NCBI GenBank assembly: GCA_052144935.1
Contig: JBKQPR010000206.1
Span: 1-19,538 of the forward strand
Source of the DNA: JOPF133 sp052144935
Lineage (GTDB): Bacteria > Acidobacteriota > Terriglobia > Bryobacterales > Bryobacteraceae
Length of the DNA stretch: 19,538 nucleotides
Direction: 5' to 3'
Below are positions 1-6,774 of the stretch, piece by piece. Each line of letters begins with the position of its first letter. Within the stretch, counting starts at the first letter, position 1. Both the position numbers and the translations under genes were made by a program. Below the pieces are notes generated by a model, which worked only from the letters and a program-made list of their open reading frames with translations, searched no databases and had not been told where the DNA came from.

Positions 1-220
1 TTGGCGGGTGACCCGGTAATCGCCTGAAACGTGCTGCACACTCGGCCCCTCGGGCGGGCGCGGTGCGCTCGCCCGCGACGAACTCCGCGCGGCGTGCAAT
101 CGTCGCCCGCCGTGGGTAGGTCGTCTCGCATGCGACGCCCCGGGCTTTGGGGCCTCGGCGACGACTGTCGCCCGCGTAACCCTCACGGCCCGCGCTCGCA
201 AGGCCGCCGACCAGCGCCTA

Positions 221-300
221 GCGGGCGGAAGCCGGGCGGAAACGTCCAGACTGGTTCGGCCTGGCGACCGGCAGTGGCGCCGGGCAGCGATCGGAGAAGC
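221..300 (+). repeat. Direct repeat, copy 1 (80 bp, partner at 491-570)
   Basis: Positions 231-300 match 501-570 at an exact offset of 270 bp. The longest identical run, CAGCGATCGGAGAAGC, ends at 300 and 570, and a second block, GACTGGTTCGGCCT, is identical in both. Weaker similarity extends upstream to about 196/466 (TCGCAAGGCCGCCG versus TCGCATGGCCGCCG). No reading frame is clearly favoured by the substitutions, so this may be a duplicated non-coding element or the decayed end of a gene. Confidence 0.7.
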
Positions 301-490
301 CGGGGGCGCCACTCTGCCCAGCGAAGACCGGGCGAAAAGCAGAGTGTTGTAAGTCTGCGACAGTCACCTTTAAGTGGGTGTCGAATGAAAGATGAGGTTT
401 TCGGTGGCCGGTGCATCTTGCGGTGCGCAACGGGCCCGCCGCGCGATGGGCGCTTCCACCTCGCGGTCGCATGGCCGCCGCCCACCGCGC

Positions 491-570
491 CGCGGGCGGG
501 ACGCGGCAGAAACGGCAAGACTGGTTCGGCCTAGCGGCCGGCAGGGGCGCCCGGCAGCGATCGGAGAAGC
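491..570 (+). repeat. Direct repeat, copy 2 (partner at 221-300)
   Basis: Second copy of the segment at 221-300, displaced by 270 bp, with scattered single-base substitutions and no internal indel over the last 70 bp. The flanking sequence after 570 differs from that after 300, so the 3' boundary of the duplication is sharp. Confidence 0.7.
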
Positions 571-865
571 TGCTCGCCGAGACCAGCGCGCAACTTTGAC
601 CGAGACGCGAATGGAGCACCTTGCTGCCGAAGCACTTCTGGCGAAGTTTACAACAGGAGAGCAAAACGATGTCAACGTCAACAGCCGCTATTGAGAGCAA
701 GCGAGAATTCACGTTGTCGACGCTATGCCCAACCGGCGTCGACCAACCGTGCGTGCCGTTGTCTGGTCGTTGCGCACGGGTATTGGGCGGACGCCATCAA
801 CCCGACCGAAGGGGATGCGCATGGTTGCAATCCGGATCCAATGACGTTTCAACAGAGGCGTCTTT

Positions 866-1209
866 TCACTTCACTTGCAGCGTCTCGATATACGCGGTGA
901 GGTTGCTGATCCGCTGCTGGACGACGGGATTGCCGTTTGGGCTCACCGACAGAAGGATCGGCCCCCACACCGGCATGTCCTTCGACCCGTGAGCGTTCCT
1001 GGTGCCATCTGTGATCGCATTGACCACCACCAGAGAGGGTATTTGCCGCCGTTCTTTCGCGCCAATAAGGTGAGGTCGGCGGGCAGCGCCTTTAGCGCTG
1101 GCGCCGCGGGGCCACTGCCGTTTCCGTCAAGCCCATGGCAGGAGGCGCAGTATGCTCCAAACATTGCCTTTCCCGAGTCGGCTGCTGTGGCCTGCGCCGG
1201 GACTTTATT
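866..1209 (-). pseudogene. Frameshifted, 5'-truncated c-type cytochrome
   Basis: Read on the minus strand, positions 1206 to about 1037 encode a class I cytochrome c start: a stretch ending in VPAQA that looks like the end of a signal peptide, then the haem-binding CASCH motif (codons 1149-1135), GLDGNGSGP and NGGKYP. Near 1037 the frame breaks. A second frame continues with VVNAITDGT, then DMPVWGP with a plausible axial methionine, and ends in ISNLTAYIETLQVK and a TGA at 868-866. The two frames join into one ordinary periplasmic cytochrome c domain of about 110 residues if one base is restored. Upstream of 1203 the cytochrome homology stops and an in-frame stop lies at about 1218, so most of the signal peptide and the start codon are missing. 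It is a dead gene fragment. Confidence 0.8.
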
Positions 1210-1593
1210 GATTTACTGATCTCCGAGGCCACCTTGAACTGGGGACGCCCGGAGTTCCGCTCCGAGTTAGGCAGATTCTTCGGGCACGGAAGAATGAACA
1301 GTGCCTGTAAGGAAAAGCGTGCCGAGATCGACGACCCCAAAAGGACTCCACCCTCAACCCGGGCGCTGGCTGTCTACCAACATCTGCGCAGAGTTGCCGA
1401 CACCTTCATTACAGTGCAACAGCGGCGCGAGGAAGCGGATTACGACACCGGGAAGGAGTGGAAAGGGACGGAGGTCGAAAAACAAATCGATGCAGTAGAG
1501 GAGGGCTTCGAAAGCCGGAAGGCGATTCGCGAAGAGCCGGCCGCGCGGGCTTACCTGGTGTCGCTCTTGGGCAAAAGGCCGCGGCCGGAATGA
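1207..1593 (+). pseudogene. HEPN-like protein, N-terminally truncated remnant
   Basis: This frame carries LLISEATLNW, GRFFGHGRM, HLRRVADTF, QQRREEADYD, EVEKQIDAVEEGFES and REEPAARAYLVSLLG, ending at a TGA at 1591-1593. The order matches the C-terminal two thirds of a HEPN-like family common in soil bacteria, whose intact members begin with an RRAVSTAYYALFH-type helix just before the LLISEA segment. That first helix and the start codon are absent. The frame stays open upstream to 1135, but that part is antisense to the cytochrome remnant and unrelated to the family. The fragment therefore begins at about 1207-1213, exactly where the cytochrome fragment begins on the other strand. Family assignment is from memory of the pattern. 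Expression is unlikely without a start signal. Confidence 0.6.
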
Positions 1594-1641
1594 CTTCGGA
1601 CCGGAACATCGACTATAAAACTGGGCGATTGCGGGCGTGGC

Positions 1642-1725
1642 ACGGTAAGCGGCGCGAAACACCGTGGCGTGGTGCTTGCGGAAGACTCGCTCCAAATCCG
1701 CGGCGGACGCTCGAACGGTGTCCAT
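1642..1725 (-). pseudogene. ECF sigma factor, N-terminal fragment
   Basis: On the minus strand an ATG at 1725 opens MDTVRASAADLERVF and then RKHHATVFRAAYR. This is the typical start of an extracytoplasmic-function RNA polymerase sigma factor, region 2.1 with LERVF-x-x-HH-x-x-VFRAAYR. After about 28 residues the similarity ends; the expected region 2.2-2.4 (DAEDVLQ-type) and region 4 do not follow in any frame. It is a short relic and cannot encode a working sigma factor. It lies close to the HEPN-like and cytochrome remnants, in what looks like a decayed segment. Confidence 0.5.
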
Positions 1726-1903
1726 AGGTGCGCGCGCGCCACGTTCGCGCCGCCAGGATGGGTTGGCAGCACAGGCCAACCCTCTGCCACCGGGCGCAAC
1801 TGGGCGAGGTCTACACGAACGGGCGGGCCATAAGGGACCAATGAGGAAGTAGTTCAGTGATAGGATTGAATCCCGGCTTCATGCGCACGGAGTGCCGGTG
1901 TAC

Positions 1904-2071
1904 ATGACCACCGAGGCCCGCGAGAAGGAGTTCCGTTTCGACCTGAGCGAGACCGTCGAATCCATCGGCCGCGCGGCGCGAGCGCCGGCCGCCGGGCTCA
2001 GGGTCATCCGCAAGACCGGTCAACTGCTCCGGGTGGCGGAGTTGGCGCCCGTCGAGGCGTACCCGTGCTGA
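1904..2071 (+). CDS. Small hypothetical protein, 55 aa
   Basis: An ATG at 1904 opens a 55-residue frame (starting MTTEAREKEFRFDL, ending VEAYPC) that stops at TGA 2069-2071. Its stop overlaps the GTG start of the next gene at 2065, so the two look translationally coupled. The sequence is a plausible short amphipathic protein: a charged N-terminal helix, then LRVIRKTGQLLRVAEL. I do not recognise a family and see no strong Shine-Dalgarno sequence before the ATG. Support comes from the overlap and from the sensible amino-acid composition. It could be a fragment of a larger upstream gene, since gene debris lies just 5' of it. Confidence 0.4.
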   Translation: MTTEAREKEFRFDLSETVESIGRAARAPAAGLRVIRKTGQLLRVAELAPVEAYPC

Positions 2072-2661
2072 AGCGGGCTGGCCTGGGATTTCGCGCCCAC
2101 TCGGGCTGGGCGGCGCTGGTGGCCCTGGGCGGATCGCCGGCCACGCCGTCGGTGTTGCGGCGCGGCCGCATCGAACTGTGCACCCGTGGCGTTCACCGCG
2201 AGGGCCAGCCGTATCACGCCGCGGCGGAGATGAAGCCGGAGGACGCGCAGGCGTTCCTCGACGAGTGCGCCCGTACAGCCTCTTCCATGGCGCATAGCGC
2301 GCTCCAGGAGACTGTGGCGGATTTGTCCGCCACGGGCTACCGCATCGCCGGCGCGTGTGTCCTCATGGGATCGGGCAGGCCGCTTCCCGGCCTGGCGAAG
2401 GTGTTGGCCGCGCACCCTCTAATTCATACGGCCGAGGGCGAGTTTTTCCGTGCCGCCACTCGCCAGGGATGCGAATCGTGCGGGCTGGCCGTGTCGGGAG
2501 TAAAGGAACGCGATCTGGCCGCCCGCGCCGCCGGCACGCTGGGCATTTCCGGCGAGGAGTTGGAGCGGCGCATCGCCGCTTTAGGCAAGCGCATCGGCCC
2601 ACCCTGGCGGCAGGATGAAAAGCTGTGCGCGACGGCCGCGTGGATACTGCTCGCCGGCTAA
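2065..2661 (+). CDS. Conserved hypothetical protein, 198 aa
   Basis: The frame starts with GTG at 2065, overlapping the stop of the 55-aa ORF, and ends with TAA at 2659-2661. The protein opens with LKRAGLGFRAHSGWAALVAL, a beta-strand-rich start reminiscent of RNase H-like or actin-like folds. It continues with GSGRPLP (102-108), HTAEGE (121-126), a CESC pair (Cys136, Cys139), VKERDL (146-151) and GPPWRQDEK (178-186). These blocks resemble those of an uncharacterised family I have seen in acidobacterial and proteobacterial genomes; I know no function for it. There is no signal peptide or membrane segment, so it should be cytosolic. The protein appears full length and in frame throughout. Transcription probably starts upstream of 1904. 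The assignment as a real gene is good; any function would be a guess. Confidence 0.75.
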   Translation: MLKRAGLGFRAHSGWAALVALGGSPATPSVLRRGRIELCTRGVHREGQPYHAAAEMKPEDAQAFLDECARTASSMAHSALQETVADLSATGYRIAGACVLMGSGRPLPGLAKVLAAHPLIHTAEGEFFRAATRQGCESCGLAVSGVKERDLAARAAGTLGISGEELERRIAALGKRIGPPWRQDEKLCATAAWILLAG

Positions 2662-2945
2662 CCGCAACTCCGGCGATCTGAGAACCCGTTTTCATTTCGG
2701 CCGCGCCGGCCTGGCGCATCGAGATCCGGCCGGTGGACCGCCTGGCGCGGAATAATCGGACCCACTTGCCGGGCAGCGTAGCGGCCTGCATCGTCGACTT
2801 CGCTTGAACGAGTCCATCGCCGGAGATTGCGGCAATCGAAGCCGAACTTTGGGCTGGCCACCGGTACGTGGAGGTGCGCCCGCCGGGGAACGCGAGGCTG
2901 TCCGCCAACACACCCATGCTCAACGCTCTGCCGCTGTGGCCGGAA

Positions 2946-3059
2946 GCCTGGTCCCGGACCGCGAGATTCGGTGCGATTCCGAGACCTCTCGCGGGGTGCC
3001 CTCCGGGCCCGGTGCCCCCTGGACCCGGCTCTGATCGGAGCCACGACCGTAAGGGAGTG
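2946..3059 (-). repeat. Interspersed intergenic repeat, copy A
   Basis: On the minus strand, 3059-3027 matches 15335-15367 (plus strand) at 29 of 33 positions; the block begins CACTCCCT and ends in a GGCTC/GAGCC hairpin. A second block, 2973-2946 on the minus strand, matches 15398-15425 at about 25 of 28 positions (core GAATCTCGCGGTC). The interior (2963-3030) also resembles 10581-10649 in the same orientation at roughly two thirds identity. Three dispersed intergenic occurrences in 19.5 kb point to a genome-wide repeat family. Confidence 0.65.
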
Positions 3060-3242
3060 CCCATGGGCCTGCGGCCAACCGAACCGCCTGAAGACGCGGC
3101 TGGGCAGCCTCGCAGAATCAGTAGCTTGGACCGCGTCTTCAAAGGAGTGCCATATGGCCCGCGGCGGGCCACCAAAGAGAATGAAGACCCGAGCTTCCGG
3201 TCCAATGGAATCAATGGCTTGGAGCGCGTCTTCAAAGGAGTG
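3031..3242 (+). repeat. 93-bp tandem repeat, about 2.3 units
   Basis: GCTTGGaCCGCGTCTTCAAA at 3124 recurs at 3217 with one mismatch, and the match continues through GGAGTG to 3149 and 3242 (25 of 26 bases). The unit is therefore 93 bp. An earlier, more diverged unit occupies 3031-3123; it shares AAGGGAGTGCC with the same spacing, the TGAAGAC segment, and GAATCAGTAGCTTGG versus GAATCAATGGCTTGG. Ninety-three is a multiple of three, which keeps frames open across the array and explains the long spurious ORFs here. The oldest unit merges with interspersed repeat copy A. Confidence 0.65.
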
Positions 3243-3279
3243 GTTCACGGCACCAACACAAGGTGACGCGGCCGGCAGT

Positions 3280-4479
3280 CTAGTTCGACGGCTGTTGCCG
3301 GGGCGGCTCGACGGCGTGATAATCGCGCGCGATGCGGGCCGTGTAGTCTTCGAGCAGCGCGCGCACGCGGGCCGGGTCGGGCGAACGGACGATCAGGCCG
3401 ATGTGGTGCGATCTGTCCATCCTCCAGACCACTTCCGGATCGGAAAACTGCGAGGTATCGGGATGCTCCTGCCGCGCCAGCGACACCACCAGCCCGGCGT
3501 AGTCTTCGCGCGGCTCGGGCGGCGCGTAGGGAGCCTTGCCGCCGGCCAGTTCCACCTTGGCCCACTCCGCCCAGAGGTTGATGCCGGTGGCCGCTTCCAC
3601 CAGGTCGGCGATGTGCGCACCGCCGACGCGCGCCGAAGTCTCCAGAAAATAAACCCGGCCATCGTCCCGGCCGATGATGTACTCGGTGTGCGAAACCCCG
3701 CGCACCAGGCCCAGCTCCGCGAGCACACGCTGGTTTTCCGCCAGCAGGCGCCGCGCCGAATCCGATTCGCGGTCCAGGATGCGCGTGGTGAAAATGCCGC
3801 CTCCGTGCGCCACCTCGAAGGGCGGCCGGCCGTAGCCGCTGGCGATGGCGAAGCGGATCTCGCGCTCGTAGACTATCGTATCGACGTGGAAGATGTCGCC
3901 GGGCACAAACCGTTCCAGCAGAAAACGGGACTGCTCGTCGCCTAGCGTCTCCACGATTCCCCAGAGATCCTCCGCGCGGTGAACCATGCGGATGCCAAGG
4001 GCGCCGGCCATGGAACGCGGCTTGAGCACCCAGGGCCCGGGCACGCGCTCCAGAAACGCGGCCACCCGCCCATGGTTCAACACGTGGACGAAATCGGGCA
4101 CGCGGATGCCGGCTTCGGCTGCCCGCATACGCATGGCCAGCTTGTCGCGAAAATAATGCGCAGTGGTCTCGCCCATGCCCGGAATGCGCAAGTGCTCGCG
4201 CAACATGGCGGCTACTTCGACGTCGAAATCGTCGAGCGGGACGATGCGGTCGAAGATGCGGGTGCGCGCCAGGTAAGCCACCGCATTCAGCGTGTGCGTG
4301 AGGTTCCACCGGTGGTGGTCGTCCGGCATGTAAAAGATTTCGTCGATGCTTTCGGTGGGGAAACGGGCGGCCTGCCGGATGCTCTCCGAGGTAAGCAGCA
4401 CCACGGTCCAGCCCTGGCGCTTGCACTCACGCAGGAAGTCGTGACCCTTTTCGTAGCTCGCCAAACAGAGGATGGTCAT
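3280..4479 (-). CDS. ATP-grasp carboxylate-amine ligase, last gene of operon
   Basis: This 399-residue protein is a three-domain ATP-grasp enzyme of the carbamoyl-phosphate synthase/PurK-like branch. It activates a carboxylate as acyl phosphate and joins it to an amine. The N-terminal preATP-grasp domain begins MTILCLASYEKGHDFL. The ATP-binding lysine lies in VLKPRSMAGALGI (Lys153), the adenine-side glutamate in LLERFVPGD (Glu190), and the Mg-binding acids in HTEYI (Glu266) and YFLETSARVGG (Glu280, with Arg284). The start is the ATG at 4479, which overlaps the upstream TGA as ATGA; an in-frame extension to 4512 would lie inside the upstream gene. No signal peptide is visible, so it is cytosolic. 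It resembles amino-acid ligases that build dipeptides or decorate metabolites; the substrate cannot be read from sequence. Position and overlap place it as the final step or a branch of the operon's pathway. Confidence 0.85.
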   Translation of the reverse strand: MTILCLASYEKGHDFLRECKRQGWTVVLLTSESIRQAARFPTESIDEIFYMPDDHHRWNLTHTLNAVAYLARTRIFDRIVPLDDFDVEVAAMLREHLRIPGMGETTAHYFRDKLAMRMRAAEAGIRVPDFVHVLNHGRVAAFLERVPGPWVLKPRSMAGALGIRMVHRAEDLWGIVETLGDEQSRFLLERFVPGDIFHVDTIVYEREIRFAIASGYGRPPFEVAHGGGIFTTRILDRESDSARRLLAENQRVLAELGLVRGVSHTEYIIGRDDGRVYFLETSARVGGAHIADLVEAATGINLWAEWAKVELAGGKAPYAPPEPREDYAGLVVSLARQEHPDTSQFSDPEVVWRMDRSHHIGLIVRSPDPARVRALLEDYTARIARDYHAVEPPRQQPSN

Positions 4480-5738
4480 GATGCGATGAACCCCGCGGAG
4501 GCTCCCACCCACTCGAAGCCTTTGTTGTGATCGACGCCCATCTGCGCGCCGCGGCCCATGCGCAGGAGAATGTTCACGGGGCGCATTCCGTCGTGGCCCC
4601 GCTCTCCGTCCGCCCCCCGCACCTCGTCCTGCCCCCGCATATCGCCCGGCCCCCGCGTTTCACCGTGCCCTTGCTTTTCGTCTAACCAGAGATACATAAT
4701 GCGGACTTCGACCTTGGCCGGTCCTGCCGGGGTTTCCACCACGGGCGCGAAATCCACACGCTCCTGCAGCAGGTAATCGCCGCGGCGCGCGGCCGGCACG
4801 GCATCGATCTGCTCCTCGGTCGGCCCCACCACCACGCCCAGCCCGGCGAAGGAATAGAGCGGCTTGAGAACATAGCGTTCGGGCTGGTCGAGGTGTGTCA
4901 CGCGGTCCAGAAACTGCGCTGCCGGCGCGGCCGGATGATGCAGGTAGGGAAGCGAAAACTTGCTCAGGCGGAAAAACCAATTGGGATGCCCGGCCCAGTC
5001 GACATCCAGATCGTCGCGGAAATCGAAGGGCAACTCGATCGCCCGGCGCACCAGCTCATCCACGATGGCGCGGTTGTAAATGCGCTCCACGGGCGTCCAC
5101 TGGCCGTCCCGCTCGTACCACAAACGGTTGGCCCGCTTGCGCACCGCGCGTACATCCACGGCGCGCACCCCGAACAACCGCTCCGTCACCGTGAAATCGC
5201 AGCGCGTCTTTTGGCCCTCCGGATCGATTTCGAGCAGGATGACCTTGGCCGGATCGTGCGCGCCCACAATGGCTTCTCCTAGCAGTGCGTGGTACCGCTC
5301 GATATCTAACCCGCCCGGCAGCGTGGCGAGGCCGCTATCGATCCCATAGGCTTCGCTATAGCATTCGGCCATCACCGGCTGATACGCGTACAAAGAAGGA
5401 AAGCCCTGGATCTCCACCAGGTGCGGCTGGTGTTGCGCGTCGAGGCCAAAATCGGCCTGCACGAACAGCGGAACGGCGGATTCGTTGGGCACACGATAGC
5501 GCTCCGGGATGGCGGCCCGCGAATCGCGCTGGTACTGTTCGTCGGCCAGCAACTGCTCCACCATCTCGCGCCCGTAGCGCGCCATGCGATCGACTAATGG
5601 CGCGGGCAGGAAACACGGCGTTTCGCTATGACGGAACCGCGGGGCGACTCCCGAGCGCTCCTCGATGAGCGCCAGGAAGCGGGTGTAGGCGGCGGGCGTC
5701 CAGTCGCGGTTAAACTTCCGCCGAAGCGAGGGTATCAA
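4476..5738 (-). CDS. Circularly permuted ATP-grasp protein with internal repeat
   Basis: A 420-residue protein whose ATP-grasp elements come in permuted order. The acidic metal-binding strand LVEIQGFPSLY lies in the N-terminal half, while the ATP-lysine strand YVLKPLYSFAGLGVVVG, the LLQERVDF segment and KVEVRIMYLW follow in the C-terminal half. This order is that of circularly permuted ATP-grasp or glutathionylspermidine synthetase-like enzymes, so amide-bond formation is the likely reaction. The frame is open far upstream, but that part is a shadow of the peptidase gene. I choose the TTG at 5738 because a GGCGGAG motif precedes it by about 8 nt and homologous-looking sequence starts there; it overlaps the upstream gene by 29 nt. 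Residues 357-386 are five 6-residue repeats ending in Arg, an unusual insertion before the conserved tail VNILLRMGRG. The gene ends at TGA 4478-4476 in an ATGA overlap. Substrate unknown. Confidence 0.75.
   Translation of the reverse strand: MIPSLRRKFNRDWTPAAYTRFLALIEERSGVAPRFRHSETPCFLPAPLVDRMARYGREMVEQLLADEQYQRDSRAAIPERYRVPNESAVPLFVQADFGLDAQHQPHLVEIQGFPSLYAYQPVMAECYSEAYGIDSGLATLPGGLDIERYHALLGEAIVGAHDPAKVILLEIDPEGQKTRCDFTVTERLFGVRAVDVRAVRKRANRLWYERDGQWTPVERIYNRAIVDELVRRAIELPFDFRDDLDVDWAGHPNWFFRLSKFSLPYLHHPAAPAAQFLDRVTHLDQPERYVLKPLYSFAGLGVVVGPTEEQIDAVPAARRGDYLLQERVDFAPVVETPAGPAKVEVRIMYLWLDEKQGHGETRGPGDMRGQDEVRGADGERGHDGMRPVNILLRMGRGAQMGVDHNKGFEWVGASAGFIAS
4581..4670 (-). repeat. 18-bp coding minisatellite, 5 units
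   Basis: Read on the minus strand, five consecutive 18-bp units start GGG or GGC and end CGG or CGC. They encode GHGETR, GPGDMR, GQDEVR, GADGER and GHDGMR. The array sits in frame within the permuted ATP-grasp gene, between its IMYLW strand and VNILL strand, and adds a 30-residue charged, glycine-rich loop. Confidence 0.75.
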
Positions 5739-6774
5739 AGAGAAACGCTCCGCCGCGCATGATCTGCCGGCCGTCGATCCAGATGTCGAACTCGCGTCCC
5801 ACGACGTCGATGTGGGTGGACGAATACCAATCGGCGCCGGTATGCGCGCCGTAGGGATTGCCGAAAGCGATGTGGATGCCGGGGATTTTTTCGTCCTGCA
5901 GGATGTTGCCGATGACATCCCGCACTCCGATGTTGGTGCCGATGGCGAACTCGCCGACGCGGTCGCTGAACTCGTCGGTGTGGCAGTAGTCCCAGAATTC
6001 GCGCTCCAGCTCGCGGTTGTCGGAATGGGCTTCGCGCAGGCGGCTCTCTTCCACGCGAATGGTGAGCGGCGTGCTCCCCAGGTCGCCATATTTCTCGCAG
6101 AGGTAATCGCCCACCACGCCATCGATCACGAACGTGCCATCCACGCGCTCGGGCGTGGTGAAGGTTTCGCCGCCCGGCAGGTTGCCCCACTTGTGCGGGC
6201 TGATGATGCCGCTGGTCTTCAGCCATTTCAGGCGCGGGGAGAAGTGCGCCACCAGGCGGGTGCCCGCGGGATTGGTGGCGCGGATTTCGCGGGCCGCGCT
6301 GGCCATGCGCCACACCTGCGTGCTAATGCGGTCCACTTCTCCAAAATCGGCGCGCATGCCTTCCAGCATGATGCGCCGGTCGATGTTGACCATGTGCGCG
6401 TGGCGCATCTGGCGGCGGTTGACCACCTCGGTCATCTGCATGCGCGTCGGCAGCTCGTTGGCCTGGGCGCGCACCGCGAAGATGCTCACCTGGCTGGTCT
6501 CCATGTCGTCCAGCACGGCGCGCGGCATCTCCGTCAACGGGCGCGGCGCCAGGTCTTCCAGGATCCAGGCGTTGTAGACCACCCCCAGCCGTTCGAGCTG
6601 GGCGGCCAGCGCGGCGGCGATTTCGCGGCAGGCCACATCCGTGATGAGGGTGACTTTCTCTTCGGGCTGGATGCGAAGGCAGCAAACCACGGCGTTGCGC
6701 GCGCCCGGCTCCAGGTCGGGGGAGAAGGCGATCTGGCGCAACTGTTGGCGTCCCGTCATGGCGCGCTCCGTCAT
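5710..6774 (-). CDS. M29-type metallo-aminopeptidase
   Basis: A 354-residue protein of the thermophilic aminopeptidase family (M29, AmpS/AmpT type), cobalt- or zinc-dependent enzymes that remove N-terminal residues from peptides. The family's metal ligands appear in order: Glu203 in NLPGGE, Glu275 in GEFAIGTNIG, His301 in IHIAFGNPYG, and His321 and Asp323 in STHIDVV. The protein is about 50 residues shorter than typical family members (around 410), mostly at the N-terminus and between the last ligands. The ATG at 6774 overlaps the preceding stop as ATGA; Met6 is an alternative. No signal peptide, so cytosolic. Within this operon of amide ligases it may trim or hydrolyse the peptide product, or release an amino acid from a precursor. 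A dead-enzyme binding role is less likely because all five ligands are kept. Confidence 0.85.
   Translation of the reverse strand: MTERAMTGRQQLRQIAFSPDLEPGARNAVVCCLRIQPEEKVTLITDVACREIAAALAAQLERLGVVYNAWILEDLAPRPLTEMPRAVLDDMETSQVSIFAVRAQANELPTRMQMTEVVNRRQMRHAHMVNIDRRIMLEGMRADFGEVDRISTQVWRMASAAREIRATNPAGTRLVAHFSPRLKWLKTSGIISPHKWGNLPGGETFTTPERVDGTFVIDGVVGDYLCEKYGDLGSTPLTIRVEESRLREAHSDNRELEREFWDYCHTDEFSDRVGEFAIGTNIGVRDVIGNILQDEKIPGIHIAFGNPYGAHTGADWYSSTHIDVVGREFDIWIDGRQIMRGGAFLFDTLASAEV

Larger units (their letters stand above)
1..865. other. Gene-free GC-rich stretch with a duplicated segment
   Basis: I see no convincing gene here. Several frames are open only because the DNA is very GC-rich, and none gives a recognisable protein. 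The stretch contains the 80-bp duplication annotated separately. At 669 an ATG follows an AGGAG motif with about 9 nt spacing and opens a 107-residue frame to 992. Its 3' part runs antisense to the cytochrome c remnant and its composition is not protein-like, so at most this is the start of a truncated gene. Confidence 0.5.
2662..3279. other. Intergenic stretch of decayed sequence and repeats
   Basis: No intact gene. Around 2703-2945 one plus-strand frame gives protein-like pieces (WRIEIRPVDRLARNNRTHLPG, then HRYVEVRPPGNARLS and LNALPLWPEAW) interrupted by a stop, which suggests a decayed gene of unknown family. From 2946 onward the sequence is repeats: an interspersed element (2946-3059) and about 2.3 units of a 93-bp tandem repeat (3031-3242). 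Long minus-strand frames cross the region but only translate the repeats. No terminator is obvious for either neighbouring gene. Confidence 0.5.

Noticed and set aside
1850..1880. tRNA-like string with TAGTTCAGTGATAGG and GATTGAATCCC
   Set aside because: No acceptor stem, anticodon arm or proper T-arm (GGTTCGA) can be drawn; the similarity is too short.
2363..3248. Long minus-strand frames over repeats and over the 198-aa gene
   Set aside because: They only translate the 93-bp and interspersed repeats and the antisense of a real gene.
2827..3945. 372-codon plus-strand frame
   Set aside because: Most of it is antisense to the ATP-grasp gene at 3280-4479; the rest is repeat sequence.
5739..6122. 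5' extension of the permuted ATP-grasp frame
   Set aside because: This part translates the peptidase gene in a wrong frame (Ser/Thr/Pro-rich string); the real protein starts near 5738.
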